Assembly (NCBI RefSeq): GCF_030410485.1
Contig: NZ_JAUHHC010000005.1
Coordinates: 558,001-622,000 of the forward strand
Source: Roseateles violae
GTDB taxonomy: Bacteria > Pseudomonadota > Gammaproteobacteria > Burkholderiales > Burkholderiaceae_C
DNA: 64,000 nucleotides
Direction of reading: 5' to 3'
The notes under the pieces were generated by a model. The model saw only the letters and a program-made list of their open reading frames with translations, ran no database searches and was not told the origin of the DNA. The position numbers were made by a program, and so were the translations under genes. Below are positions 15,932 through 25,376 of this stretch, piece after piece (the first letter of the stretch is position 1; every line of letters begins with the position of its first letter).

Positions 15932-18028
15932 TTAGCTCGCCAGCCGCGACAGATCGGCGACGCGGTTCATCGCCTCGTGCAAGGTCTTCAGCAGGCCCAG
16001 CCGGTTGGCGCGCAGCGCCGGGTCCTCGGCATTCACCATCACGCCGTCGAAGAAGGCATCGACCGGGGCCTTCAGCGCCGCCAGTTCGCGCAGCGAGTCG
16101 GCATAGCGGCCGTCGCGGAACAGGCCCTCGGCCCTGGGCGCAACGCCGTGCAGCGCGGCGGCGAGCTCCTTCTCGGCCGCTTCCTGCAGCAGGCCGGCAT
16201 CGACCCTGGCCTCGACCGCCTGCTCGCTCTTCTTCAGGATATTGCCGATGCGCTTGTTGGCCGCGGCCAGCGAGGCCGCCTCGGGCAGTTCCGCGAAGGC
16301 GCGAACGGCCTTCAGGCGCTCGGCGACGTCGGCCAGTCGCTGCGGGCGCAGGGCCAGGACCGCATCGACTTCCTGGGCGCTGAAGCCCTGCTCGCGCAGC
16401 GCGCCGGCCAGTCGGTCGAAAACGAATTCGGCGAGCGCTTCGCTCGGGTCCTTGATCAGCGCGCCGAAGGCCGGGACCGCCGCCTTGATGATCGCGTCCA
16501 GGCTCAGGCCGCCGGCGCGCTCGGACAGCATGCGCACGACGCCCAGCGCATGGCGGCGCAGCGCGAACGGATCCTTGTCGCCGGTCGGCAGTTGGCCGAT
16601 GCCGAACAGGCCGACCAGGGTCTCCAGCTTGTCCGCCAGCGCCACGACCAGGCCGACCTCGTTGCGCGGCAGCTCGTCGCCGGCGAAGCGCGGCTTGTAG
16701 TGGTCTTCGATCGCGAAGGCGACCGCCTCGCCGAGGCCGTCATGACGCGCGTAGTAGCCGCCCATGATGCCCTGCAGCTCGGGGAACTCGCCGACCATAT
16801 CGGTCAGCAGATCGGCCTTGGCCAGGCGCGCGGCGAGGCTGACATCGGCCACCAGCGCGGCATTGCCGCCCAATTGGACGGCGATCGCCTTGGCAATCGC
16901 GCGCACGCGTTCGACGCGCTGCCCCTGGGTGCCCAGCTTGCCGTGGTAGACGACTTTGTTGAGCCCCGTCACCCGATCCTCCAGCGACTTCTTGCGGTCC
17001 TGGTCGAAGAAGAACTTGGCATCGGCCAGGCGCGGGCGCACGACGCGCTCGTTGCCGCCGATGACGGCCGAGGCATCGGCCGGGCGGATGTTGGAGACGA
17101 CGAGGAACTTGTTCGTCAGCTTGCCGGCGGCATCGAGCAGCGGGAAGTACTTCTGGTTCGCCTTCATCGTCAGGATCAGGCATTCCTGCGGCACGGCCAG
17201 GAACTCGGGCTCGAACTGACAGGCCAGCACGTTCGGGCGCTCGACCAGGGCCGTCACCTCATCCAGCAGGGCCTCGTCGTCGATCGCCTTCAAGCCGCCG
17301 GCACGCTCCTCCAGCTGGCGCACGATCTCGGCGCGGCGCTCCGCGAACGAGGCGATCACGGCGCCCTGCTCGCGCAGCTGGCTGGCATAGCTGTCCGCGC
17401 TCTCGATGGCGAGCGTCGGCGATTGCGACTCGAAGCGGTGGCCGCGCGTCTCGCGGCCCGAGACCAGGCCCAGCGCCTGCACGCCGACCAGCGCGGCGCC
17501 ATGCAGCGCGACGAGGCCGTGGGCCGGGCGCACGAACTTGACGTCGCTCCAGCCATCGGCCAGCTGGTAGCTCATCACCTTCGGGATCGGCAGCTTGGCC
17601 AGGCTCTCGTCGAGCGCCTTTTGCAGGCCCTCGGCCAGGCTGGCGCCGGCGACGGTGGTCTTGATGAACAGCGCCTCGGCCTTGCCGTCGAGCTCGCGAT
17701 AGGTCTGGGCGGCGGCTTCGGCCGGCAGGCCCAGCGCGGCCAGCTTCTTGACCAGCGCCGGCGTCGGCTGGCCGGCGGCATCCAGGCCCACGGCGACCGG
17801 CACCAGCTTCTTGGTCTCCGCGCGATCGGCAGCCTTGGCCGCCACCGCCGCGATATGGACGGCCAGGCGGCGCGGCGAGGCGAAGGGCGTCACCACCGCA
17901 TCGGCTGCGACCAGGCCCTGCGCCTTCAGGCTGTCGGCCAGCACCGCGGCAAAGGCCTCGCCGAGCTTCTTCAGCGCCTTCGGCGGCAGTTCCTCGACGA
18001 ACAGTTCAACGAGCAGGTTCGAGGACAT
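15932..18028 (-). CDS. glyS: Glycyl-tRNA synthetase beta subunit
   Basis: A 698-residue beta chain of the alpha2-beta2 bacterial glycyl-tRNA synthetase, responsible for tRNA recognition. It begins with NLLVELFVEELPPKALKKLGEAF and has PFASPRRLAVHI, the ECLILTMKANQKYFPL stretch, the HD-like GYYARHDGLGEAVAFAIEDHYKPRFAGD motif and the C-terminal anticodon-binding region (KRIGNILKKSE). The length is normal. It lies 2 bases after glyQ, as in most proteobacteria. Confidence 0.97.
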   Translation of the reverse strand: MSSNLLVELFVEELPPKALKKLGEAFAAVLADSLKAQGLVAADAVVTPFASPRRLAVHIAAVAAKAADRAETKKLVPVAVGLDAAGQPTPALVKKLAALGLPAEAAAQTYRELDGKAEALFIKTTVAGASLAEGLQKALDESLAKLPIPKVMSYQLADGWSDVKFVRPAHGLVALHGAALVGVQALGLVSGRETRGHRFESQSPTLAIESADSYASQLREQGAVIASFAERRAEIVRQLEERAGGLKAIDDEALLDEVTALVERPNVLACQFEPEFLAVPQECLILTMKANQKYFPLLDAAGKLTNKFLVVSNIRPADASAVIGGNERVVRPRLADAKFFFDQDRKKSLEDRVTGLNKVVYHGKLGTQGQRVERVRAIAKAIAVQLGGNAALVADVSLAARLAKADLLTDMVGEFPELQGIMGGYYARHDGLGEAVAFAIEDHYKPRFAGDELPRNEVGLVVALADKLETLVGLFGIGQLPTGDKDPFALRRHALGVVRMLSERAGGLSLDAIIKAAVPAFGALIKDPSEALAEFVFDRLAGALREQGFSAQEVDAVLALRPQRLADVAERLKAVRAFAELPEAASLAAANKRIGNILKKSEQAVEARVDAGLLQEAAEKELAAALHGVAPRAEGLFRDGRYADSLRELAALKAPVDAFFDGVMVNAEDPALRANRLGLLKTLHEAMNRVADLSRLAS

Positions 18029-18030
18029 CT

Positions 18031-18951
18031 TCAGGCCGCCTTCTTCTTTTCGATCTGTGCAATCACTTCATCGGCCCAGGCCTTCGGGGCCATCGGGAAG
18101 CCGAGCCGCGCGCGGCTGTCCACATAGCTCTGCGCGACCGCGCGCGCCAGATTGCGGATGCGGCCGATATAGGCGGCACGCTCGGTCACGCTGATCGCGC
18201 CGCGCGCATCGAGCAGATTGAAGGTGTGGCCGGCCTTCAGCAGCTGCTCGTAGGCCGGCAGCGCCAGTTGCTCGGCCATCAGCTGCTGGCTCTTCTTCTC
18301 GTGCGCGGCAAAGGCCTGCAGCAGGAAGTCGACATCGCTGTGCTCGAAATTGTAGGTCGACTGCTCGACCTCGTTCTGGTGGAACACATCGCCATAAGTG
18401 AGGCCATCGGTGTAGACCAGGTCGTAGACCGACTCCTTGCCCTGCAGATACATGGCCAGACGCTCCAGGCCATAGGTGATCTCGCCGGTGATGGGCTTGC
18501 AGTCGATGCCGCCGACCTGCTGGAAGTAGGTGAACTGCGTCACCTCCATGCCGTTCAGCCAGACCTCCCAACCCAGGCCCCAGCAGCCCAGCGTCGGGTT
18601 CTCCCAGTCGTCCTCGACGAAGCGCACATCGTTCTTCTTCAGGTCGAAGCCCAGCGCCTCCAGCGAGCCCAGGTAGAGCTCGAGGATGTTGGCCGGCGCC
18701 GGCTTCAGCACGACCTGGAACTGGTAGTAATGCTGCAGGCGGTTCGGGTTCTCGCCGTAGCGGCCGTCCTTGGGGCGGCGGCTCGGCTGCACATAGGCGG
18801 CCTTCCAGGGCTCGGGACCGAGCGCGCGCAGAAAGGTCGCCGTGTGGCTGGTGCCGGCGCCGACTTCCATGTCATAGGGTTGCAGCAGCGCGCAGCCCTG
18901 CTTGGACCAGTAGTCCTGCAGGGTCAGAATGATTTGCTGGAAGCTCAGCAT
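18031..18951 (-). CDS. glyQ: Glycyl-tRNA synthetase alpha subunit
   Basis: A 306-residue catalytic alpha chain that activates glycine and charges tRNA-Gly. The conserved class II sequences are present: [26 protein letters not shown] at the N-terminus, [32 protein letters not shown], and [22 protein letters not shown]. It is first gene of a compact minus-strand run glyQ-glyS-gmhB-plsC-ygjP. The 61 bases upstream to lnt hold its possible promoter. Confidence 0.97.
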   Translation of the reverse strand: MLSFQQIILTLQDYWSKQGCALLQPYDMEVGAGTSHTATFLRALGPEPWKAAYVQPSRRPKDGRYGENPNRLQHYYQFQVVLKPAPANILELYLGSLEALGFDLKKNDVRFVEDDWENPTLGCWGLGWEVWLNGMEVTQFTYFQQVGGIDCKPITGEITYGLERLAMYLQGKESVYDLVYTDGLTYGDVFHQNEVEQSTYNFEHSDVDFLLQAFAAHEKKSQQLMAEQLALPAYEQLLKAGHTFNLLDARGAISVTERAAYIGRIRNLARAVAQSYVDSRARLGFPMAPKAWADEVIAQIEKKKAA

Positions 18952-19012
18952 GGATGAATAGGGTCGCTCGGTGGTGGAGGAGAGTGGCGATACACGATCG
19001 CAGCCGCCGATT

Positions 19013-20470
19013 CTACGGGGCCCGCCGACGCCACCCGGCCAGGCCCAGCGCCAGCAAAGCCAGCGCCCACAGCGGCCAGAGTCCGCAGGCAGCCAGCCAG
19101 CGCGCGTAGGGCGTGCTGCCGCTGCGGCCCTCGACCTCGGCCTCGAGCACGCCGGCCTGCGCCGGCGGCAGCGCGGCGGTCAGCCGGCCGCGATGGTCGA
19201 GCACGGCGGTGGCGCCGGTATTGGTCGAGCGGATGAAGGGGCGCTGGAACTCCAGCGCGCGCATCTGCGAGAACTGCAGATGCTGGTCCTGCACCATCAG
19301 CTCGCCGAACCAGGCCAGATTGCTGACATTGACCAGCACGCTGGCCGCGGCGGGGCCGACGACGCTGTCGACGAAGTCCTCGCCGAACAGATCCTCGTAG
19401 CAGATCAGCGGCCGCAGGCGCTGGCCGGCCAACTCGTAGGCGCGCTGATGCTGGCCGCGGGCCTGGTCTTCCATCGGGATGCCCATAGCGCGCACGAACC
19501 AGTGGAAGCCCGGCGGCACGAATTCACCGAAGGGCAGCAGATGGCGCTTGCCATAGGAATAGCCCTGCTCGCCGCCGATGGCGATCAGCGAGTTGACGAA
19601 GCCCTCGCGCTCGTTGCCGAGGAAGACGCCCAGCAGCAGCGGCCGCTCGACCGCGCTGCGCTGCAGGCGCTGCAGATAGTCGGCGGGCAGATAGTCGAGC
19701 GGCAGCGGCACGACCGATTCCGGTGTGACGACCAGCTGGCCGCGCGCCGATTCGATCTGCCGCGCCAGCCGCTCCAGATTCGCCACCATCAGCGCCTGGT
19801 CGAACTTCTGGTCCTGCGGCACGTTCGGCTGGAGGAGCGACACGCGCAGGTGGCCGCCGCTCTCGGTGAAGTCGCGCGGCAGCAGCGCGCCGAGCACGAG
19901 CAGCCCCAGCAGCGCCAGTGCCGGCTTCCAGCGCCGCGCCGCGAGGAGGCCGGCCAGCGCCGCCGCGCAGGCCGCCGCCAGTGCGCAGATGCCGTAGACG
20001 CCGATCCAGGGCGCCCAGAGCGCCAGCGGCCCGACGCTGTGCGCATAGCCGCTGGCCAGCCAGGGAAAACCGCTGAACCAGCTGGCGCGTGCCAGCTCGG
20101 CCAGCAACCAGCAGGCGGCCCACGGCGGCGCGCTGAAGCCGAGCTTCAGCCGGGCCGCCAGTGCCGCCGCGCCGGCGTAATAGAGGCTCAGGAACAGGGC
20201 CAGCAGCAGCACGGCCAGCGCCGCCAGCAGCGCGGGGATATGGCCGAACTCGTGCATGCTGATGTACAGCCACCACAGGCCCGAGGCCAGCCAGGCGCTG
20301 CCGAAGGCGGCGCCCAGCAGCGCGGCGCGGCGCGGCGGCGCATCGGCCACCAGGGCGATCAGCGCGGCCAGCGCGAGGATCTGCAACCACCAGGCCCCGG
20401 TCGGCGCGAAGGCCGCCGTGTGTGCAAGGCCCGCGAGCAGCGCGGCCGGCAGGGCAAGCCCGAGCCGCAT
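19013..20470 (-). CDS. lnt: Apolipoprotein N-acyltransferase
   Basis: A 485-residue inner-membrane enzyme that adds the third acyl chain to lipoproteins. The N-terminal half contains about six membrane helices. The periplasmic carbon-nitrogen-hydrolase domain (about 215-450) has [16 protein letters not shown] (catalytic Glu), [13 protein letters not shown] (Lys region) and the catalytic Cys in [13 protein letters not shown] last membrane helix precedes a basic tail. The ATG overlaps the corC stop by one base, the usual corC-lnt arrangement. Confidence 0.94.
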   Translation of the reverse strand: MRLGLALPAALLAGLAHTAAFAPTGAWWLQILALAALIALVADAPPRRAALLGAAFGSAWLASGLWWLYISMHEFGHIPALLAALAVLLLALFLSLYYAGAAALAARLKLGFSAPPWAACWLLAELARASWFSGFPWLASGYAHSVGPLALWAPWIGVYGICALAAACAAALAGLLAARRWKPALALLGLLVLGALLPRDFTESGGHLRVSLLQPNVPQDQKFDQALMVANLERLARQIESARGQLVVTPESVVPLPLDYLPADYLQRLQRSAVERPLLLGVFLGNEREGFVNSLIAIGGEQGYSYGKRHLLPFGEFVPPGFHWFVRAMGIPMEDQARGQHQRAYELAGQRLRPLICYEDLFGEDFVDSVVGPAAASVLVNVSNLAWFGELMVQDQHLQFSQMRALEFQRPFIRSTNTGATAVLDHRGRLTAALPPAQAGVLEAEVEGRSGSTPYARWLAACGLWPLWALALLALGLAGWRRRAP

Positions 20471-21351
20471 CAGCCCTCGGATTCCTCGGCGCGGGTGACC
20501 TTGAACCAGCGCACCGAGCCGCCGCGCGTCAGCATCACCGCGAAGCGCAGGCCCTCGATCTCGACGAACTCGCCGCGGCGCGGCACACGGCCATGCTCAT
20601 GCGCGACCAGGCCGCCGATGGTGTCGAACTCGCCCTCGGCCAGTTGCACGCCGAAGCTCTCGTTGACGGCCGAGATGTCGGTGTCGCCGGCGACGCGCTG
20701 GCTGCCATCGGCCAGCGTGTAGATGCCGGAGTCGCCGTCCTTCTCGTCAAACTCGTCCTCGATCTCGCCGACGATCTCCTCCAGCACGTCCTCGATCGTG
20801 ATCAGGCCGGCGGTGTTGCCGAACTCGTCGATGACGATGGCCAGGTGATTGCGGTTCGAGCGGAAATCGCGCAGCAGCTCGTTCAGGCCCTTGCTCTCGG
20901 GCACGAAAATGGTCGGGCGCAAGAGCGCGCGCAGGTTCAGCTCCGGCGCGCGCTGGATCTTCAGCAGGTCCTTGGCAAGCAGGATGCCGATGATGTTGTC
21001 GCGCTGGCTCTCGAAGACCGGAAAGCGCGAATGGCCGGAATCGATTACCGTCGCCAGCAGTTCCTCGTAGGGCGCCTCGATGTCGAGCAGATCCATGCGT
21101 GGCGCGGCGACCATCACGTCGCCGGCGCTGAGCTCGGCCATGCGCAGCACGCCCTCGAGCATCTGGCGCGACTCGGGCTCGATCAGCTCGCGCTGCTCGG
21201 CGCTGGCCAGGGTCCGGATCAGTTCGGTCTTGGAGTCCGGTCCCGGATGGAGGAACTCCAGCATGCGATTCAGGAGGCCGCGCGCCTGGGCTGCGGCGGC
21301 AGGTTTCTGGCCCCCACGCTGTGAGGGCCGACTAGGCTGGGGTTCAGACAC
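20470..21351 (-). CDS. corC: CorC/YbeX-type CBS-domain protein
   Basis: A 293-residue soluble protein with paired CBS domains (GDVMVAAPRMDLLDIEAPYEELLATVIDSGHSRFPVFE and LRPTIFVPESKGLNELLRDFRSNRNHLAIVIDEFGNTAGLITIEDVLEEIVGEIEDEFDE) and a C-terminal CorC_HlyC domain. The family is linked to magnesium/cobalt efflux and, by neighbourhood, to lipoprotein maturation. I start it at the GTG giving M-SEPQPSRPSQ, as relatives begin this way. An upstream in-frame TTG (21375) is possible. No good SD decides between them. It is translationally coupled to lnt. Confidence 0.88.
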   Translation of the reverse strand: MSEPQPSRPSQRGGQKPAAAAQARGLLNRMLEFLHPGPDSKTELIRTLASAEQRELIEPESRQMLEGVLRMAELSAGDVMVAAPRMDLLDIEAPYEELLATVIDSGHSRFPVFESQRDNIIGILLAKDLLKIQRAPELNLRALLRPTIFVPESKGLNELLRDFRSNRNHLAIVIDEFGNTAGLITIEDVLEEIVGEIEDEFDEKDGDSGIYTLADGSQRVAGDTDISAVNESFGVQLAEGEFDTIGGLVAHEHGRVPRRGEFVEIEGLRFAVMLTRGGSVRWFKVTRAEESEG

Positions 21352-21401
21352 AGGAGATGCGTGTCGAAGTTGCAAGGCTTACAGAATAACCGATTGACAC
21401 C

Positions 21402-21431
21402 GGGCGGCTCTTGCAACAAAGTCAGCCGCCC
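21402..21431 (+). other. Stem-loop in the cobW leader
   Basis: GGGCGGCT and AGCCGCCC pair across a 14-base loop, followed by TTATCT, 52 bases before the cobW ATG. It could be an attenuator-like hairpin or an operator in the corC-cobW divergent region. There is no convincing U-run. Confidence 0.3.
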
Positions 21432-21482
21432 TTATCTAGGGAGCCAAGTTTCCCAACGTGCGCCCAGCGGCGCCGCACCATC

Positions 21483-22538
21483 ATGTCATCGACCACGTCC
21501 CCGGGGCTGATCCCCGCCACCATCCTGACCGGCTTTCTCGGCTCCGGCAAGACAACCCTGCTCAAGCGGGTGCTGACCGAGGCCCATGGGCAGAAGATCG
21601 CCGTCATCGAGAACGAGTTCGGCGAGGAGGACATCGACACCTCCATCCTCGTCTCGGACACCCAGGAACAGATCATCCAGATGAACAATGGCTGCGTCTG
21701 CTGCACGATCCGCGAGGATCTGCGCTCGACGCTGAGCGATCTGGCCGCCAAGCGCCGCAAGGGCGAGCTCGATTTCGATCGCGTCATCATCGAGACCACC
21801 GGGCTGGCCGATCCGGGCCCGGTGGCGCAGACCTTCTTCATGGACGACGAGATCGCCGAGAGCTATCTGCTGGACTCCATCCTGACCCTGGTCGACGCCA
21901 AGCATGCCGACGAGCAGCTGAACACGCGCCAGGAGGCGCGCATGCAGGTCGGCTTTGCCGACCAGATCTTCATCAGCAAGGCCGATCTGGTCGAGCCGGC
22001 CGGCGTCGAGGCGCTGACGCACCGGATCAAGCACATGAACCCGCGGGCGCCGGTGCAGACCGCGCATTTCGGCGAGGTGGCCCTGGCCAAGGTCTTCGAT
22101 CTGCGCGGCTTCAATCTGAACGCCAAGCTGGAGATCGACCCGGACTTCCTGAAGGCCGACGAGCACGATCACCACCATCATCACGACCATGACCACGAGC
22201 ATGGCGAACATTGCGACCATCCGCACCACCATGCGCACGAGGACGACGTGAAGTCCTTTGTATTCCGCTCGGACCGCGCCTTCAACCCGGCCAAGCTGGA
22301 GGATTTCCTCGGTGCGATCGTGCAGGTCTACGGCCCCAAGATGCTGCGCTACAAGGGCGTGCTGAATATGAAGGGCACCGACAAGAAGGTGATCTTCCAG
22401 GGCGTGCACCAGCTGATGGGCTCCGATCTGGGCCCGAAATGGGCGGCCGGCGAGAAGAAGACCAGCAAGCTGGTCTTCATCGGCATCGACCTGCCCAAGG
22501 ACATCCTGATGCAGGGGCTGGAAGGCTGCCTGGCCTAG
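21483..22538 (+). CDS. CobW/COG0523-family GTPase, probable zinc metallochaperone
   Basis: A 351-residue G3E-family P-loop GTPase. The Walker A is TGFLGSGKTTLLKRVL near the N-terminus, the metal motif CxCC is NNGCVCCTIREDL, Walker B is VIIETTGLADPGP, and the SKAD guanine motif is present. A His-rich linker (residues about 223-255, alternating D/H such as DEHDHHHHHDHDHEHGEHC) precedes the CobW C-terminal domain. Such proteins deliver Zn(II) (ZigA/ZNG1) or other metals to clients. The start is the ATG before SSTTSPGLIP, the longer frame having no relatives I know. It is followed by dksA, whose zinc site is altered. Confidence 0.88.
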   Translation: MSSTTSPGLIPATILTGFLGSGKTTLLKRVLTEAHGQKIAVIENEFGEEDIDTSILVSDTQEQIIQMNNGCVCCTIREDLRSTLSDLAAKRRKGELDFDRVIIETTGLADPGPVAQTFFMDDEIAESYLLDSILTLVDAKHADEQLNTRQEARMQVGFADQIFISKADLVEPAGVEALTHRIKHMNPRAPVQTAHFGEVALAKVFDLRGFNLNAKLEIDPDFLKADEHDHHHHHDHDHEHGEHCDHPHHHAHEDDVKSFVFRSDRAFNPAKLEDFLGAIVQVYGPKMLRYKGVLNMKGTDKKVIFQGVHQLMGSDLGPKWAAGEKKTSKLVFIGIDLPKDILMQGLEGCLA

Positions 22539-22549
22539 TGACACACTAG
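22535..22549. other. Dyad CTAGTG-ACA-CACTAG at the cobW stop
   Basis: A perfect six-base inverted repeat with a three-base spacer overlaps the cobW stop codon and lies 4 bases upstream of the dksA -35 box. It is suited to an operator or a small 3' hairpin; no U-run follows. Confidence 0.35.
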
Positions 22550-22553
22550 CGGA

Positions 22554-22581
22554 TTGGCAGCGCTTGTATCGTGGCTACAAT
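22554..22581 (+). promoter_or_regulatory. Sigma-70-type promoter for dksA
   Basis: TTGGCA (22554-22559), a 16-base spacer and TACAAT (22576-22581) give a good housekeeping promoter. It would produce a leader of about 85 bases before the dksA GTG. Confidence 0.5.
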
Positions 22582-22673
22582 CCGCGGCGCCCAAAATGGC
22601 GACATTAAGGCGACAGCTGGTCCCGATTGCAATCTAGAGCAGGTATAACTAACTGCCTAGCGAGGAGCGAAAC

Positions 22674-23360
22674 GTGAGTAAGACACAGGCCCCAAAATCC
22701 AGCACCCCGACGGCGGCTGCCAAGTCGCCGAAGGTGACCAAGGCCAAGGCCGACGAGGCGATGGAGGCGAGTTCCGTCGCCACGCTGGAGGCCAGTCCCT
22801 CGCCCGCGACCGGCAGCAGTCGTTTCGCCGACCGCTTCGCCCCTCCCAAGCCGCCCACCCGACAAATGAGCAGTCCCGTGATTGAAAGCCCCCGTAGCAC
22901 GGCCAAGGCCGACCCCAAGCTGGCCAACGCCTGGAAGACCAAGCCCGGTCACGAGCTGACCGATGCCGAGGTGCTGGCGATGCCCGACTCGGAGTACATG
23001 AACGCCAAGCAGATCGAGTTCTTCCGCGCCAAGCTGACCGAGCTGAAAAACGGCGTGCTGTCCAACGCCGGCGAGACGACCGAACATCTGCGCGAGGACA
23101 CCTCCATCGTGCCCGATCCGGCCGACCGGGCGACGATCGAGGAAGAGCATGCGCTGGAGCTGCGCACGCGCGACCGTGAGCGCAAGCTCCTGAAGAAGAT
23201 CATGCAGTCGCTGACCCGCCTGGACAGCGGCGACTACGGCTATTGCGACGAGACCGGCGAGCCGATCGGCCTGGGCCGGCTGATCGCGCGCCCGACGGCG
23301 ACCCTGTCGCTGGAGGCGCAGCAGCGCCGCGAGCTCAAGCAGAAGATGTTCGGGGACTGA
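22674..23360 (+). CDS. dksA: DksA-type RNA polymerase-binding regulator, N-terminally extended and cysteine-poor
   Basis: A 228-residue DksA, the ppGpp cofactor that enters the RNA polymerase secondary channel. The C-terminal 150 residues match DksA: LTDAEVLAMPDSEYMNAKQIEFFRAKL, the coiled coil with PDPADRATIEEEHALELRTRDRERKL, and the tip. The zinc-finger region reads YCDETGEPIGLGRLIARPTATLSLEAQQRRE, so only one of the four zinc Cys remains. About 75 extra Ser/Ala/Pro/Lys-rich residues precede the core; an internal ATG before SSPVIESP could give a shorter form. The GTG start has SD gaggagcg. A promoter lies just upstream. Confidence 0.92.
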   Translation: MSKTQAPKSSTPTAAAKSPKVTKAKADEAMEASSVATLEASPSPATGSSRFADRFAPPKPPTRQMSSPVIESPRSTAKADPKLANAWKTKPGHELTDAEVLAMPDSEYMNAKQIEFFRAKLTELKNGVLSNAGETTEHLREDTSIVPDPADRATIEEEHALELRTRDRERKLLKKIMQSLTRLDSGDYGYCDETGEPIGLGRLIARPTATLSLEAQQRRELKQKMFGD

Positions 23361-23403
23361 GCGGCCCCGCGCCGCCCGTTCCGCCAGCAATGACTCCGCG
23401 CGC

Positions 23404-25218
23404 ATGACAGAACCGAAAGACGGCGAAAGCTTCTTCCGCAAGGTCGCGCGTTTCGTGGCCAATCCGACGACCGACTGGGCCGAGATCAATTCGCGCCAGG
23501 ACGATCCCGAGGGCGATATGGCCAAGGCCGAGTTGCGGGCGATGGTCGAGCGCAAGCGCCGCAACGACTTCGTGCGCAAGCGCGAGCTCGACATGCTGCG
23601 CCGCATCCGCCGGGAGGGCCTGAGCCCCGAGCAGCTGGCCGCGCTGGGCTCCTCGAGCTCCCGGCTGGACGAGGTCGAGCGGATCAGCGAGATGAACTCG
23701 AAGATCGATCCGCGCGTCAAGGACAAGATCAACGAGATCGAGCAGCAGATGGTCGGCGAGAGCTTCGCGCCGACGCAGCTGGCCGGCGGCCATCCGCCCG
23801 GTTTCTTCGAGACCAGCACGCGGCCGGTCCATTTCGCCAGCACGCTGACGACCGAGCCGACGCCCGGCGGCGCACCGAATGCCGCCCAGGCCCCCAATTC
23901 CCAGCATGCCCCGATCGCGCGGGTCAGCCAGTTCGCCTCGCCGGAAGAGGCCGAGCGGCTGGAGGCCCTGCCGCCGCCGGCCGCGGTGACCATGGGCGCC
24001 GGCATGTCGCCGCTGTCCGACGCCAAGCCCAGCCGCCTGCCCGAGCTGAGAGATCTGCCGCCGCTGGAGATGCCACCGGCCGGGCCGCCGCTGAGCTTCG
24101 GCATCGCCGAGGCCGCCTCCCATGCGGCGCAGGAGCTGGTGCACGATCCCGAGCTCGACGAGGCGGTGATCGCCTTCGCCAACGCCGATTACGAGACGAC
24201 CGAGCGCATCCTGTCCGAGCTGATCAAGCCGGGCGGCCTGCGCAATCTGCATGGCGAGACCTGGCTGGTGCTGTTCGACCATTACCGCGCGACCGGCGCC
24301 CAGGCCAAGTTCGAGGCGCTGGCGGTCGACTATGCGCAGCAGTTCGGCCTGTCGGCACCGCAATGGTTCTCGATGCCCAAGCTGGTGGCCGAGGCCGCCA
24401 AGAGCGTGCGCGCGCCGATGGGCAGCTCCGGCGGCGTCGGCTGGACGGCGCCCGAGTACCTGCTGGCCGAGTCGGTGCAGCAGCTGCAGCAGCGCTGTCA
24501 GAACCTGCCGATGCCCTGGGTGCTGGACTGGGCGCCGCTGCGCCAGCTCGACGCCGAGGCGGCCGAGCAGCTGCGCCAGCTGTTCCGCGTCTGGGCCAAG
24601 CAGCAGCTCGATATGCGCTGGCTGTCGGGCGACCATTTCCTGCAACTGCTGAAGGAGCAGGCGCCGGTGGCCGTGCGCGACGTCGATCCGGCGCTGTGGA
24701 TGCTGCGGCTGGAGGCGCTGCGCCTGGTCAACCGGCCGGACCAGTTCGACGAGACGGCGATCGACTACTGCGTCACCTACGAGGTGTCGCCGCCGTCCTG
24801 GGAGCGCGCCAGCTGCCGCGTGCGCGTCAGCGGCGCCAGCCTGTCGACCAGCGGGCCGGCATCGACGACCGCCTCGGCCTCCGAGCTGTCGACCAGCTTC
24901 CTGGAGTCGACGATCACCGAGCAGACGCAGATGGTGCCCAGCGTGCAGCTGGAGCTCAGCGGCCAGCTGGTCGGCGACATCTCCGAGACCCTGCGCCTGA
25001 TGACGGCCGAGCTCGGCGCGGCGACCATCGTCAACGTGGCCTGCCCCAAGCTGATCCGGCTGGACTTCATGGCCGCCGGCGATCTGCTGAACTGGGTGCT
25101 CGCCCGGCGCAGCGAGAACCGCAGCGTCGTCTTCGGCGATGCGCACCGCCTGGTGGCGCTGTTCTTCGGTGCGATGGGCATCAACGAGCACGCGAAGATC
25201 AAGGTCCGCCAGGTCTAG
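23404..25218 (+). CDS. STAS-domain protein of unknown function
   Basis: A 604-residue cytoplasmic protein. The N-terminal 100 residues are charged and helical ([55 protein letters not shown]). A Pro-rich linker follows, then a helical middle part with [17 protein letters not shown] and [22 protein letters not shown] that looks TPR-like. A C-terminal STAS-like domain (about 515-600) has [17 protein letters not shown] and [19 protein letters not shown], a fold used by anti-anti-sigma factors, though the usual phosphorylatable Ser is not evident. It lies 43 bases behind dksA. The partner is unknown. Confidence 0.75.
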   Translation: MTEPKDGESFFRKVARFVANPTTDWAEINSRQDDPEGDMAKAELRAMVERKRRNDFVRKRELDMLRRIRREGLSPEQLAALGSSSSRLDEVERISEMNSKIDPRVKDKINEIEQQMVGESFAPTQLAGGHPPGFFETSTRPVHFASTLTTEPTPGGAPNAAQAPNSQHAPIARVSQFASPEEAERLEALPPPAAVTMGAGMSPLSDAKPSRLPELRDLPPLEMPPAGPPLSFGIAEAASHAAQELVHDPELDEAVIAFANADYETTERILSELIKPGGLRNLHGETWLVLFDHYRATGAQAKFEALAVDYAQQFGLSAPQWFSMPKLVAEAAKSVRAPMGSSGGVGWTAPEYLLAESVQQLQQRCQNLPMPWVLDWAPLRQLDAEAAEQLRQLFRVWAKQQLDMRWLSGDHFLQLLKEQAPVAVRDVDPALWMLRLEALRLVNRPDQFDETAIDYCVTYEVSPPSWERASCRVRVSGASLSTSGPASTTASASELSTSFLESTITEQTQMVPSVQLELSGQLVGDISETLRLMTAELGAATIVNVACPKLIRLDFMAAGDLLNWVLARRSENRSVVFGDAHRLVALFFGAMGINEHAKIKVRQV

Positions 25219-25233
25219 GTCTGAGAACGGCAC

Positions 25234-25331
25234 GCGAAATGGGCTGCTGGCGTCGTTGCCGGCGCTCGCCGTAGCGGTGCTACTGTCTTCGCTTCGGCGC
25301 CTAGCCAGCACCGCTTCGCTGCCCATTGCGC
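25234..25331. repeat. Extended dyad element (about 98 bp) between the STAS gene and hslV
   Basis: The outer arms GCGAAATGGGC (25234) and GCCCATTGCGC (25321) match at 10 of 11 positions. Inside them TGCTGGC pairs with GCCAGCA, and a central GTAGC-GGT-GCTAC hairpin lies at 25271-25283. It holds no gene. The size and structure suggest a MITE- or REP-like intergenic repeat. It lies 46 bases before hslV, so it could carry regulatory sites. Confidence 0.45.
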
Positions 25332-25376
25332 GCGCCGCGATTGAAATACAGGCCTCTGTCCCAAGCTGGAGTTCCC

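Noticed and set aside
21376-21482. A Zur box between corC and cobW.
   Set aside because: I see no match to the GTTATAnnATAACA type palindrome; the TTGACA at 21394 lacks a good -10 partner.
22140-22250. A short repeat array or CRISPR-like block in the cobW gene.
   Set aside because: The periodic cac/cat and gac units encode the His/Asp-rich metal-binding linker, in frame with a recognised protein.
25340-25367. TTGAAA-N13-CCCAAG before hslV as a sigma-32 heat-shock promoter.
   Set aside because: It matches partly, but the predicted start would fall about 4 bases from the ATG and leave no ribosome site. The evidence is too weak to annotate.
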